A stretch of DNA of 64,000 bases. Origin: Avena insularis. Lineage: Eukaryota > Streptophyta > Magnoliopsida > Poales > Poaceae. Of this stretch, positions 36,381-48,489 are shown in pieces. A model generated the notes under the pieces. The model saw only the letters and a list, made by a program, of their open reading frames with translations, was not told where the DNA came from and searched no databases. The stretch's first letter is position 1, and each line of letters starts with the position of its first letter. The position numbers and the translations under genes were made by a program. The DNA is taken from the NCBI GenBank assembly GCA_023614405.1, contig CM042688.1:441430028-441494027 (forward strand), given 5' to 3'.

Positions 36381-36820
36381 TCATTTCTATTATTGTATTC
36401 CAAATAAGGCTACTCAGCCAAGGCTACTTAGCCACACATTGTACCTCGTACTATCCTGCGAATAAATAAAGCTAAGTGCCCCAAAACTCTGTGTTTCCTT
36501 TTATTTTTCGCAAATTATCCACTCGGGGGCTACGCCACCCTATACACATCTATTCTACGAACTAACGCGATATCCTGAGTAGCCGGCACACCAATCGAAA
36601 CCCTTGATAAACACCAACCCAGTTACAATGCACCTGACAGGTTGACAAGGGGCTGAGATAAACACAAGTCAGGCTAACGAAAAGGAATCGCATAGTGCAA
36701 TGCACTCGCAAAACATACACGCTAACAAGATCTTTATATACATCAATGTTAATGAATTATACACATCATATATATGAACTTTACAACACTAGTACAACTA
36801 TGTGCAGGATACAAACTAAA

Positions 36821-39800
36821 CTACTGTTGCAGTAAAGGAACGTTGGTCTGCTCCTCGGAGAAGTCAACGATTTCCTCCACTGGGCGATCCACCGCCTGGT
36901 AGTGCAGAACCATGTTCCAAGTCAAACCTGCTAGCGGCGCTGGCGGTCCGGCTACAATTGCTGCAACGTCCACATCAGGCCTGTGCAGTCGCACCAGCGA
37001 CAGAGCAGCCTTGGCACCAACCACCAACTGTTGTCATACACACTCGCGAAGCGCACTCAAGTCCTGGAATTTAGCAAGAAGGGCCAACAGGCTCGATGGA
37101 ACGACGTCCAGCTGGAACATTGTCTGGTAAATATTCTTCAAGCACGATTGCGACTTCTTCAAGAAGTAAAGCAGTCGCGATGCATGATCCTGCAGGGTCG
37201 CCAGCGCGATTGCGCGATCATGATCTACCCAGAAGTATCCACTTGCCTGAGGCTACTCTTGGGTTAGGTCATTCATGCGAATGGCAATCCTATCCTTCTT
37301 ATCCTGCGGATGGCGCGCATTGACAACTATACCAAGCAAAGGCAGAAGTATGAAGACAACGAACCACTGCGAGTGACTACAGGGAAAAGATAAGGAAGAA
37401 GAAAACTAACATTTGAATTGGTCGCCTAGCTGCGTCACCTCCCCCAGCAGATATTGTTCTCGGGCGACGACCTTCTCCACCTTCGATTTCCATACATCCG
37501 TGTTACCACGGAGTACGGGCCATTCATGCTCCAACTGCTTCACGCGGTCACGGAGTCGCAAGAGCAGAGACAGCTCATCCACCCTTGAGCGCTGTGGCGC
37601 CAAGGTGTCATCAGGGGGTGGCGAATCCCGAGGTTCCCTCAAAGGATTACTCGATGTGCCCTATCACAAGTCAAGCAAGAGATAATAAGAAGACTAAGGC
37701 GAGGCATAGACAAAAGACTCGAGTGCATTCAAGATTAACAAAGTATCAGCAAATACACTCGCCAAAAGGCATGTTTTCGACAAAAGAAATAAGCTATTTA
37801 ACTATTACAAGACACGACTACTGAGGAGCAACTGGCTTCTTCGACTTAGACTTAGGTTTTAGGGGCCTCATCGAGTCTGTGGCAGTATCAGACACCACAG
37901 ACTTCCTGCTGGCCCCTGACGTCGCAGCTTTCGCTGCCTTCTTGGCTCGCTGAAGCTCCTCAGAGTACTTCGCAACTGTATTGATCAGTTGCGGCCCGTA
38001 CTTGCCACAATCAGTCGCGAAAGGAGCAAAGATTACCTGCTGGCCATTCATGCTAACAGGCGTCACCTTGGAGACCACTGCAGGATCAACTTCGACTCCA
38101 TGGGCTTGAACCATTGCGAGTGACATTGAAGCGCCAGACGCACGGAGTGAGTTCTTGAAGCTTGAAGGAATGCCTCCGGCAAGGGACACTACCAGCTCGT
38201 CCATATTCTCGATCAACTCAGCCTTGGGCGCCAGCTCTTCCCGGAGGCAACTAAGCACGCCCTTGGCCTTGGTGAGCGTCCCCTAAACGACAACGCTGCG
38301 ATCTTCGACTGCCGAAATGGCACCCGCTAGGGCATCATCACGACGGAGTGCCTAGGGATTGAAGCTCAGACTGCTGGCATCTACACAAAACCCAAGCATG
38401 AGCACAAAATTCAGCACCAACAACACATTCGAAAGAAGGGAAACAGCGAAAATTCAGACAAGGGAATACCTGATAGAGCCTTGGCAATCAAGAAAAGTTG
38501 TTCTTCGAACAACTTCTCCCTAGTTGCGATGGAGGCACGTAGATCCTCCTCGCGTTTCCGTGATTCGTCCTGTGTTGCGATTGCCTCATCACGGCTCTTC
38601 ACAGCCGGGGCAAGCGTTTTCTCGAGGGAAGCAGTGCTACGGAGGAGTGCATTATGCTCAGCTGTGACACAAATGAAGATAAACCGTCAGTCAAATATAT
38701 CACAAGGATGCAGAGGAAAAGTAAAAACACTCACTTTCAACCGCGCGATGGCGATTATCCAGCATTGCATGCTGATGACCCATCACAAGCACCTGCTCCG
38801 CAAGGCGAGCGGCTTCCTTCACAAAGATCTACGACAAAAGACATAGTAAAGGGTCAACAGATGGCATATATGAAAATTCGACTTCAAAATCAGAAGAAGA
38901 GATACTACACTTACATGATCCTCCAATGACTCCGAAGTCGATGGATTCACAGATATCCGGATAACCATCTGGTGCTCCACATTGTGTGGAGAACTTGACG
39001 AAATATGCCCGGAGTGGGCCGCCAATGGAGGAGAAGGGGCACGCTCAGCCATTTTCTTGGCTTTGGAGGTCACGACTCCAGATTCTTTCAAAAATTGTAC
39101 ATCGCCATAAGATGATGATGCTTGCTGACTACAAAACAAAACCAACATCAAGAAAAGGCAACTTCAAAGATCAACCAGAAGGAAGACTCATACACTTACC
39201 AATCAAACTTGTCAAAATCGAAGGTTTGATCCCCTGACTCTGACGACGACTCCTTCGGCAGGCGCATCTTCTTGCGAGAAGCTGGCGCTAGAGCACTCAC
39301 AGGAACAACAGGTATCAGCGACTCTGCACCAATAGCTGCACCTTCTAGAGTCTAAGGAGACGATGCATCCGAATCCTCGTTGCGCGAACGCTTGCAAGCG
39401 TCTGGACCACTCGACTCAGGGGCTTCCTCCTCTACATCAGATGGGAGGGTCGACTCTGACTCGTCCTCTTCCAGGGCTTCACGAGGGATAAACCCCTCAG
39501 GAAGAGGGGGCATAGAGGGCAACACCCCCCACTCCTGCATACAGAAAACAATTTTGCGCAAAGTCAAGAAAAACATCAAAGATGCAGTCGACAAACAAAG
39601 CTACTACGTAGCACAATTGTACCTCAGGAGGAGGGTTAACAGCATCGAATGGAGGTACGTTTGGATCATTGGGGAGCACATCCTTGGTGGTGTACTTGGT
39701 GACCAGTCGCACCCTCTTATCTACCTCACTCGCGGAAATGCCATCGGCAGATACACGAGTGACATCGTGAGCGCCAGCCCACTGGAACATAGGATGGACT

Positions 39801-40636
39801 CTGGCCTGCAGGAGCTGGACGCGACAACGCAGCCATGTGTGAATGAGGGTGCAGCCTCCCTCCTCTTTACCGATGCGATTCTCGAGGTCGAAGACGTGCT
39901 CGTACAACACATGTGTCTCTACGGATTCGCCATGCATCACTATGTTCTTCTAGGAGCGCCCCCTCTTGCACGGCGTCGCGGGATCGAACGGCACGAGTCC
40001 GTAGTGGTCTCCGTCGGCCTTCAGGTCGCGGATGTAGAACCACTTGTCCCTCCACCCTTGGACGGATGCCGTGAGTTTGATGTCGAAGTATGTGGCGGAG
40101 GAGTCGAGGTGGATACCGCAGCCGCCTACATTGTAGACTACGGAGCCAGACGCTGATTGGCGCTTCAGCTTGAAGAGACGCTTGAAGATACCGAAGTGCG
40201 GCTCAATTCCGAGCCAACACTCGCAATGAGTAATGTAGCAAGCTACATGGAGGATAGAGTTGGGGGACAGCTGATGCAGCTGGAGCCACAGAGAAGGCCC
40301 CTGAAGAATGGATGCAGGGGCAACGAGAGACCATGGATGATGAATGTTAGGAACATCACCCAAAAACCGGCAGGTGGAGAAGGGATTACCTCGCTGTCGG
40401 GGACACACGCGTGAGCGACTGTGGAAGATAGAACTCCGTCTTGGCATAGGAGACAGAGCTCAGAAGACTTGATCACGGATGCACGCCACGCGCCATTGGT
40501 GACGTGAGTTCCCGTGCCCTTCTTTTTCCCCGGCGGCGGCGGTGCTGGTGGCAGCAGCGGTGGAGCCGCCCATCTTCCTCGCAGGAACCGTGGCAACGGC
40601 TGAATCGGCCGCATCACCTCCTTTCTGCTTCCCCAT
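36821..40636 (-). pseudogene. Antisense multi-exon gene with the putative gypsy-type transposon domain
   Basis: Read on the minus strand, it starts MGKQKGGDAADSAVATVPAR at 40636 and shifts frame near 40480. It then shows the conserved line LSPNSILHVACYITHCECWL GIEPHFGIFKRLF, followed by VQGWRDKWFYIRDL near 40060, characteristic of the plant domain named putative gypsy-type transposon. Further segments follow: LQARVHPMFQWAGAHDVTRV at about 39780, an acidic DESESTLPSDVEEEAPESSG linker at about 39430, coiled-coil pieces (DEAIATQDESRKREEDLRAS at 38570), MLSCLREELAPKAELIENMD to a Lys-rich tail at 37818-38258, and a C-terminal piece at 36821-37027. These look like exons separated by short introns. 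The role is unknown; similar antisense genes are known in Grande-type elements. Confidence 0.75.
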
Positions 40637-40799
40637 TCTATGGTGGCGGTGTGACCAGAGAAAGTAACTAGGGAATACGCGGAGCTGGTCCAGTGCCGCG
40701 AGAAATACGAACACAAGGGAGCAGAGGAGCAGCAGCACGACTGAGGCAAAGGCAGAGAAAAGAAGCAGATGTGAAAAATTTCCGTCGCAGCATTGCTAC

Positions 40800-41249
40800 T
40801 TAACCCCCTAGAAGATGCAATCTAACGTCCAGGAAAAACCCTATCAAACGCGTGGCACTCGGGGCTACTCCCATAGGGAGCGCTGATCGCGCACCCTATG
40901 ATTTTTTCTTTTTCTTTTCTGCAGGAACATGGAAAATCAAAACAAACCCAACCACTCGAATCCGCGATTCGACTATGGACATGGGTTACTCCCGTAGGGA
41001 GCGCTGGAAATAAATTCGACTGAAACAAGCAAACAAAAGACGACAGCAGTCACAAAAGTTCTTTAGTCCCTGCCTGAGTCTTCAACTCAACTAGGCACTC
41101 GGGGGCTACTCCCATAGGGAGCACTAGTCGCGCACCCTATGATTATTTGTACATTGTACTGTGTGTTGACAACAGCCACACTCAAAGTTTATGGCGACAC
41201 CGCCTCATGATTTTTCCCTATAGAGATACTGCGTCTTCCTGGTCACGAA
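40800..41249 (+). repeat. 3' leader repeats (CTCGGGGGCTACTCCC lines)
   Basis: CACTCGGGGGCTACTCCCAT, or a close form, followed by AGGGAGCGCTGG, occurs near 40857, 40980 and 41097, each with GCACCCTATGATT or a variant nearby. The same lines occur five or six times in the 50461-55656 element. The end of this stretch (GACTGCGTCTCCTGGGTCAC-like) joins abruptly to LTR sequence at 41250. Confidence 0.8.
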
Positions 41250-41670
41250 GTCGCCAAGGCCCAAATAGAGAAATCGAGTAACCTACAGACTCTCGATTGC
41301 TTGAGGAACAAGAAGAAGCTAAAGATAGAAAGTTCAAAGGGGAAAACCCGAACCTGTAACCGACTCGACCTGCTCCCCGAGACCTAGCCTATCTATATAA
41401 AGGCTGGGAGGGGGCGGCGAGGAGGACACACGCAACCCTAGTTTCCACAACCCTCGCCAGATTGCATCTGCGCACCATTGTAATCCTCGATTCCTTTGAT
41501 AATTCCAGGAGCAGACAAGAAGGAGTAGGGACCTCTACGAGCCCTGAACCTGGGTAAATCTTCGAGTCCCCTGTGTGGTTGTTTGCTAGCCGATAGATGC
41601 CTGCAGCGCTCCCTCCTTCTGCAAAACCCAAGTCCATAACAAAGGGCATTGATGAGTTAAACCCTCGTCA
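41250..41670 (+). repeat. 3' LTR of the 12.1-kb element, 5'-truncated
   Basis: It matches 29615-30035 of the 5' LTR and ends ACCCTCGTCA, followed by GTAGA. The first 68 bases (including the TG end) and the adjacent polypurine tract are missing and are replaced by internal leader sequence, so a deletion joined the leader to the LTR. TATA box and U5 remain. Confidence 0.9.
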
Positions 41671-42340
41671 GTAGACGTATGACATATCATCACTATATAC
41701 AATTATAATTGGTAAAGCACGTAAAATTATAAATTTGATCAACATCTGTAAAGTATGGGTGTACATTTGGTCCTTGTACTTTGTATCATCATGTAGAAGT
41801 CAAAGATTATTAGCTACCTAACACATGATTATTTTGATAACATGGTCTAGAGAAACAAGGGAGAAGCTTCTAGTATGACGGAGAAGTGTGATTTGAGGTT
41901 TGTGCATAGCATTCATTATGCCGAAGACTATCAATAGAATCTTCTATATGCTAGAATGGAAAAGAATATCCAACGACTAGAAATGCTGGGATTCGCGAGT
42001 CTTGATCCAACGGTCAACATTCAAAGTTATCCGTACACTATATAGTGGTAAGATAAGATAAGATCATGTAGAAGTCAACGATTATTAGCTACGAGGGAGA
42101 AGATTCTAGTATGATGGAGAAGTATGTTTTGAGGTTTGTGCATAGCATTCATCATGCTGAAGACTATCAATAGAATCTTCTAGATGCTAGAATGGAAAAG
42201 AAGATCCAACGGCTGGAAATATTGGGATTCACGAGTCTTGATCCAAAGGTCAATATTCAAAGTTATTCATACACTATATAGTCGTAAGATAAGATAAAAT
42301 AAGATATCTCTATCTCTACTACTATAGTGGAGCAGTTTTG
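41671..42340 (+). repeat. GTAGA duplication and A-type modules (right of the Gypsy element)
   Basis: GTAGA at 41671-41675 is the right target duplication. The interrupted module resumes (CGTATGACATATCATCAC) and ends in CACTATATAGTG at 42036-42047. A second partial module ends in the variant CACTATATAGTC at 42272-42283. Confidence 0.85.
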
Positions 42341-42617
42341 AATTGGATCCATAGCACCAATCCAGACCATTGGGCTATTGGATCCAATGGTTCAGAGAAG
42401 CTAGATTCGTGTTGAATAGTACCTAGAGCAAACTCCACCATGCATGTTCTAGAACCATCATGTCACTACCCCCAAAATTTCATAGCATAGTAGACAGTAT
42501 TCTCTCTACTTGTACTACTATATTTGAGCAGTTTTGAGTTGGATCCATAGCACTAATCATGACCGTTGGGTTGTTAGATCCAATGGTTCAGAGCAACTGG
42601 ATTCCTGTTGAATAGTA
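42340..42617 (+). repeat. Direct repeat pair of about 110 bp
   Basis: The line GAGCAGTTTTGAATTGGATC with CCATAGCACCAATC and GGATCCAATGGTTCAGAG near 42330-42430 recurs near 42523-42616. The second copy is where the MITE at 42618 inserted. Confidence 0.7.
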
Positions 42618-42879
42618 CTCCCTCCGCCAAAATATAAGGCGCCTAAGGATTAGTCAAAAGTCAACATTTTTTATGTGTGACCATGATTATACACAAAAAA
42701 ATATAAAAATTTAGAGTACTAAATTAATATCAATAGATTCACCATAAAGTATATTTTCTTAATATGTCCATTCAATATTGTAGATGTAGATATTTTTTCT
42801 AAATATTAGGTCAAAGTTAGTAAGGTTTGACTTTTGACCGATCCTTAGGCGCCTTATGTTTTGGGATGGAGCAAGGGAG
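42618..42879. mobile_element. Stowaway-like MITE, about 262 bp
   Basis: The left end is CTCCCTCCGCCAAAATATAA and the right end reversed is CTCCCTTGCTCCATCCC. Both continue into the paired arms AAGGCGCCTAAGGAT and GTCAAAAGTCAA. TA is duplicated at 42616-42617 and 42880-42881. The unit near 42420 reads GAATAGTACCTAGAG and gives a near-exact empty site. Confidence 0.9.
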
Positions 42880-44125
42880 TACATACCTAGATGCTAGAAT
42901 GGAAAAGAAGATCCAACGGTTAGAAATGTTTCGATTTGCCAATGTTGATCCAATGCTCAATGTTCAAATAAGTTAATCCCTACACTATTTAGTGGTGGTA
43001 TGCATGGTATTGTAAGAGATAAGAGACAAGATAAAGGTAAGATAAGAAGTACTGCGAATGGAAGATCTAATGGTAGGTCTTGTAGGAGTGATGTGATTGA
43101 GAGTTAACACGGTCGATGGAAGTACAAGGTACATCAAGAACCTTGTAAAAAATGAAAATTGCATCCAAGTCAATGCATTTTAGCACAAGGACCCTTACAC
43201 TGAGCAATGAAGTACTGTGTGTTTTAGGTTTCCGCATACTACGTTCACCGTGCTAAAGACTATCAATAGATCGAATCTTTCTTGATGCTAAGAATGTAAA
43301 AGATCCAACGGTTAGCAATGTTTGGATTTGCTAGTCTTGATCCAACGGTTAATATGTTCAAAGTTAATCCCTAAACTATGTGCTGGTATGGTATTGTAAG
43401 AGATATGAGACAAGATAAAATATAAGATAAGAAGTACTGCGAATGGCCGATCTTATGGTAGGTCTCGTAAGAGCGAGGTGCTTGAGAGTTAATACGGTGG
43501 GTACAATTACAATTTACTTGAAGGACCTCATAAAAATGAAAATTGCATTCAAGTCCATGCATTTGTCACAAGGACCCTGAAACCGAGTAATGAAGTACTA
43601 TGTGTTTTGAGGTTTGTGCATACTAGTGTTGATCATGCTAAAGACTATCAATCAAATCTTTATAGATGCTAAGAATGGAAAAGAAGATCCAACGGTTAGC
43701 AATGTTTGGAATTGCCAGTCTTGAGATCCAATGGTCAACTTGCAAAATAAGTTAATCCCTACACTATGTAGTGGTGGTATATATGGTATTGTAAGAGATA
43801 AGAGACAAGATAAAGATAAGAAGTACTACGAATGGCCGATCTAATGGTAGGTCTCGTAAGAGCGAGGTAATCGAGTGGTCGGTGGAAGTACAAGTTACAT
43901 CAAGGACCTCATAAAAAATGAAAATTCCATCCAAGTCCGTGCATTTGGCACAAGACCAAGTAATAATGAAGTACTGTGTGTTTTGAGGTTTGCGCATACT
44001 AGTGTTCATCATGCTAAAGACTATCAGTAGAATATTTCTAGATGCTAAGAATGGAAAAGAAGATCAAGTGGTTGGCAATGTTTTGATTTGGTAGTCTTGT
44101 TCCAATGGTCAATGTTCAAAGTTAA
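42880..44125 (+). repeat. Tandem array of about 380-bp B-type modules (right copy)
   Basis: Module starts (ATGCTAAGAATGGAAAAGAAG or a close form) occur near 42890, 43288, 43668 and 44041. The module order is the same as in the 25.87-27.94 kb array. Palindrome variants are CACTATTTAGTG (about 42986) and CACTATGTAGTG (about 43770). Confidence 0.85.
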
Positions 44126-45135
44126 TGGGTTAGCAAAGTTTGACCTAACTTCATGAAACAGTTAGAAAATTTTGACCTAATTTAATTAAATAGTTAGGAT
44201 GCAAAATCTTAGCAAGAAGATGAACCCGTCATCAAAACTCTCGGTGGTTCTGATATATATTAATTGACCCTCCCCCCGATGGATACCTCCAAGAGCTTTT
44301 TCGTAAAACTTTCAAAGCGACCTACAATTTACCTGTAGATGACCTTGGTCATTCGGGTTGAAATAAACCCGATAGTGTCCATACACATGGTAGGACAATA
44401 TTGTGAAGCTATTTTTCCAAAACTTATCTAATCCCATGATTACAGTTTTCATGGCACGTGGTGCACAAGACATGATAGGACATGATGAGTCAAACTTTTG
44501 TTTTTTGTTTTTCGTTTATTCAATGTGATCAATTTTCAAAACTTGTTCAAAATTGCCTTCCCTCCCGATGTTTGGCCGATCTTTTGAATAACCTTCCCAC
44601 CTGATGTTTGGGAAGCAAGTGAAAATTTCGAAACCAGAAAAGTTTGAATTTTTGTGCCGCCAAGGACCAGAGTGGTTTCCTTCCTATGTACTTCTCCTCG
44701 TCACTACTCCACACCAACGCGCGGCTTCTGAACACGCTAGAGACACAGAGCCGCCGTACCAACACACACATGCACAGCGCCACGCTGTAGACGAGGGGAG
44801 AGAAATCAGCCAGACCGGTGCGCGAGGGGAAAGGGGAGGAGAGATGGAGCATAGGAATGGAGTGAGAAAACACACGATTTGTTTTGCGTGCATAGATTCT
44901 GAAATTTACTACTAGTAGAGTGTACAATGTAAGGCCGCAGGAGTACCTCGTGTCAGAAATCCATCATAACTTTGCTCTGACATGGAACGGCCTTCAACTT
45001 CTCTTCGCTGCTGCCCTCTTCCCCTCCCAACGTTTTATTCTCTCAGCATGTATAACACGTGGATGGAGGTGACCATATGTCTAAGCAAAGAAATATACTA
45101 CTCCCGCATAGTGTAAAAAAGAACACCTTAATAAG
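44125..45135. repeat. Duplicated non-coding segment (partner of 27.94-28.96 kb)
   Basis: It is collinear with 27940-28960, including TGATATATATTAATTGACCC, GGCACGTGGTGCACAAGACA, CCAGAGTGGTTTCCTTCC and CAGACCGGTGCG. The short frames here (103 and 126 codons) overlap on opposite strands and have no recognised domain. Confidence 0.8.
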
Positions 45136-46674
45136 GCTCAGATAGTAAATCGTATGACATATCATCACTATATAAAATTATAATTGGTAAAGCACAAAAA
45201 ATTATAAATTTGATCAACATCTACTATATAAAGTATGGGTGTATATTTGGTCCTTGTACTTTGTATCATCATGTGTAGAAGTCAAAGATTATTAGCTACC
45301 TAACACTTGAAATTTTTGGTAACATCGTCTAGAGAATCGAGGGAGAAGATTCTAGTATGATCGAGAAGTGTGTTTGGAGAGGTTTATGCATCGTGCATTC
45401 ATTGTGTTCAAGACTATCAATAGAATCTTCTAGATTCTAGAATGGAAATAAAGACCCAACGGCTAGAAATGCTGGGATTCGCGAGTCTTGATCCAACCAT
45501 CAACATTCAAAGTTATTTGTACACTAATCTCATCATCACTTGGAAAATTGAGAATGTTATTTCCTGATAGTTGGAAACTCACACCGATGGTACTGATTAC
45601 TACAAAAAAATGCATCCATCTACCTCCAAAGAGACATTTAATTAAATAAAAATCTATCACGCTTACTTGTAGCTCAAGTTTGAGCTAATTTTTTGTTAAA
45701 TTGTCAAGATGCAAAATATTAATTAGAAACGAGTTAACGAGGAATTTGATCAACATCTATAAATTGGTAAAGCACAAAATAATTAAATTTGATCAACATC
45801 TATAAAGTATGGGTGTATATATTTGGTCCTTGTACTTTGTATCATCATGTAGAAGTAAAAGATTATTAGCTACCTAACACATGAAATTTTTGATATCATG
45901 GTCTAGAGAAACAAGGGAAAAGATTCCAGTATGATGGAGAAGTGTATTTTGAGGTTGTGCATAGCATTCATTATGCCGAAGACTATCAATAGAATCTTCT
46001 AGATGATAGGATGGAAAAGAAGATCCAATGGCTCGAAAAGCTGGGATTCGCGAGTCTTGATCCAACGGTCAACATTCAAAGTTATTCGTACACTATATAG
46101 TGGCTTGTAATGAAGACTATCAATAGAATCTTCAAGGTGCTAGAATGGAAAAGAAGATCCAACAGCCGGAAATGTTGTGTCGCGAGTCTTGATCCAACGG
46201 TCAATATTCAAAGTAGTTTGTACACTATATAGTGGTAAGATCATGTAGAGGTCAATGATTATTAGCTACTAGTAAGTTGCACGTGATACTCAGATAGTAG
46301 ATGTATGACATATCATCATCACTATATACAATTATAATTGGTAAAGCACAAAAAAATATAAATTTGTTCAACATCTATAAAGTATGGGTGTATATTTGGT
46401 CCTTGTACTTTGTATCATCATGTAGAAATCAAAGATTATCTAGCTACCTTGATAACATGGTCTAGAGAAACAAGGGAGAAGCTTCTAGTATGATGGAGAA
46501 GTGCGTTTTGAGGTTTGTGCATAGCATTGATTATGTCGAAGACTATCAATAGATTCTGCTAGAAGCTATAATGGAAAAGAAGATCCAATGGCTAGAAACA
46601 CTATGATTCGCGAGTCTTGATCCAACGGTCAACATTCAAAGTTATTCGTACACTATATAGTGGTAAGATAAGAT
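45135..46674 (+). repeat. A-type module array, includes the Gypsy empty site
   Basis: Exact CACTATATAGTG copies lie at 46091-46102, 46223-46234 and 46651-46662. At 46272-46310 the line ACTCAGATAGTAGATGTATG carries GTAGA once (46297-46301). It is flanked by the sequences that flank the 12.1-kb element, so this is its unoccupied paralogue. Confidence 0.85.
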
Positions 46675-48170
46675 ATGCACGCAAAAAAAGTTGTGTTTTC
46701 TCTCTCCTTCACACTGGCTCATCACCATCCACACACACCCCGACCGGCTGACCTCTCCATCATCCACAACGTGGTGCTGCCCACATGCATCGACCTGCCT
46801 TGTCGTTACATTTCACACCCTGCAAAGAGAAAGCACCAAGCACACCCCAGCACGCTCGTTCGAAAGTGTGAGGAGCATTTTTGTGTGTGTGTGAAGCAAG
46901 TACACATGAGTGCAAAGGGTATATGGCTAAGTTGCTCTCTCGAGAAGGACCATACTGCTTTTCCTTTCTTAACTTTAGAGCCCTTTAAGCTAAATTTATG
47001 GACCTCTATGTAAATTTTTTTAGGTCTTCGATGCAAATCATACTTTCTTCCACCGTCCATATAAAATTTTAACTACTAGTAAGCGCGATAGATAGATTCC
47101 TCTTAAAATGTCCCAACAAACATTTCAAGCTCTAACCAGGAATTCAGTACATAAAAAACCACCAAAAGATTTTTCGTAAAACTTCCAAAGCAATCTATAA
47201 TTTACTTGTAGTTCAAATTTGACCTAAATTCGATAAATTAGCATAGAGTCTCATTCAAGTCAGCATAGTTAGCTAGGAAGTTTTAAAATTCACAAAACAT
47301 GGGAAAACTGAGAATGTTCTTTCCTGATATTTGGAAACTCACACCTAGAACATCGTTTACTAAAAGAAGATGCACCCATCTACCTTCGACAAGACAACTA
47401 ATCCAAGATCTATCTATCTCACGCTTACTTCTATCTCAAGTTTGACCTAATATAATTTTGTTAAGTTGTCCATAGTTAGAAACTTAGCAAGAAGTTGAAC
47501 GTATTGTAAAAATTTTGGGACCTTTATTACATATATGCACGCAAAACAAATTGTGTTTTCTCTCTCCTTTCCTGCCTCATCACCATCCACACACAGCCTG
47601 CTGGCCCGCTGATCTCTCGTCTACAACGTGGCGCTGCCCATGTGTGTCGACCTGCATTGTTGTTCCATTTCACACCCTGCAAAGAGGAAGCACCAAGCAC
47701 ACCCCCAGCACGCTGGTTCGAAAGTGTGAGGAGTGTTTTATGTGTTTGTGTGTAGCAAATATAGTAGTATGAAGGGTATGGCTCAGTTTCTCGCTCGAGA
47801 AGGACCTGAGTTCTTTTCCTTGCTTAACTTTAGGGTCCTTTGTGCTAAGTTTATGGACCTCTATGTAATTTTCTCTTTTTTGAGGTCTTCGATAGATAGA
47901 TTTCTCTTAAAATTTAGGGTCCTTTGTGCTAAGTTTAATTTTCTCTTAAACCGTACTCCCACCGACCGTGTCAAATTTTAACTACAAGTAAGCACGATAG
48001 ATAGATTGCTCTTAAAATTTTCCAAATACTTTTTGCTAACCAGGAATTCAATAGTACATCGAAAGCTTTTTCTTAAACCCTCCCAGCTTATAGACAAATT
48101 CTGCAACCATAGGTGATGCCCTAATACTAGTATGAAAATTGAAGCTAATGTGACGAGAAAGTCCTGCACC
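46675..48170 (+). repeat. Direct repeat pair of about 430 bp plus spacer
   Basis: The segments 46675-47100 and 47535-47960 share CATCACCATCCACACAC, CATTTCACACCCTGCAAAGAG, CGAAAGTGTGAGGAG and TTTATGGACCTCTATGTAA in order, about 870 bp apart. Frames of 85-112 codons in them are not conserved in phase and match no known family. The spacer is AT-rich. Confidence 0.7.
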
Positions 48171-48261
48171 AGGAAGTGACATGTTTAATTTATTGCACAA
48201 GGGCGCGTTTTACACGCATTCATGCTTACCCGGCGTCCTCGATGCAGCCGCTTCTTATAGC

Positions 48262-48489
48262 AGAAGAAAAGAAAAAACCTCTTTCAAAGAGCCATCCTAT
48301 CTTCCTCATCTCCGTTTAGTTTATCCCCACTCGCTGATGCCGCCTGGCCGCATCTTAGGCACGTGCTTCACACATTTTACTCCCCATCTTGCATGCTGCA
48401 TCAATCCCTCCAGGCCACCAGCCCCCGCCTCCAAAAACCACCAATAACTCTACATAGATCCACCCTTGCCCCCAATCCGTCTAAACGGG
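48262..48489 (+). promoter_or_regulatory. Upstream/leader segment of copy B
   Basis: The lines CCTCTTTCAAAGAGCCATCC, CATCTCCGTTTAGTTTATCC and CTTGCCCCCAATCCG match the reverse complement of 24660-24440 upstream of copy A, and more distantly 56030-56175 upstream of copy C. Confidence 0.6.

Larger units (their letters stand above)
29547..41670 (+). mobile_element. Tat-lineage Gypsy LTR retrotransposon, 12.1 kb, decayed
   Basis: The element is bounded by TG...CA ends and the 5-bp repeat GTAGA. The order on the plus strand is 5' LTR, primer site, gag, protease, reverse transcriptase, RNase H, a second RNase H-type domain, integrase, then a minus-strand multi-exon gene, 3' leader repeats and a truncated 3' LTR. 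Gag-protease-RT-RH-IN order defines Gypsy. A second RNase H region and an antisense gene before the 3' LTR are known from Tat elements such as maize Grande. Many stops and frameshifts interrupt gag-pol, so it cannot make its own proteins. Comparing the LTRs by eye gives roughly 5% difference over 420 bp. Confidence 0.93.
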
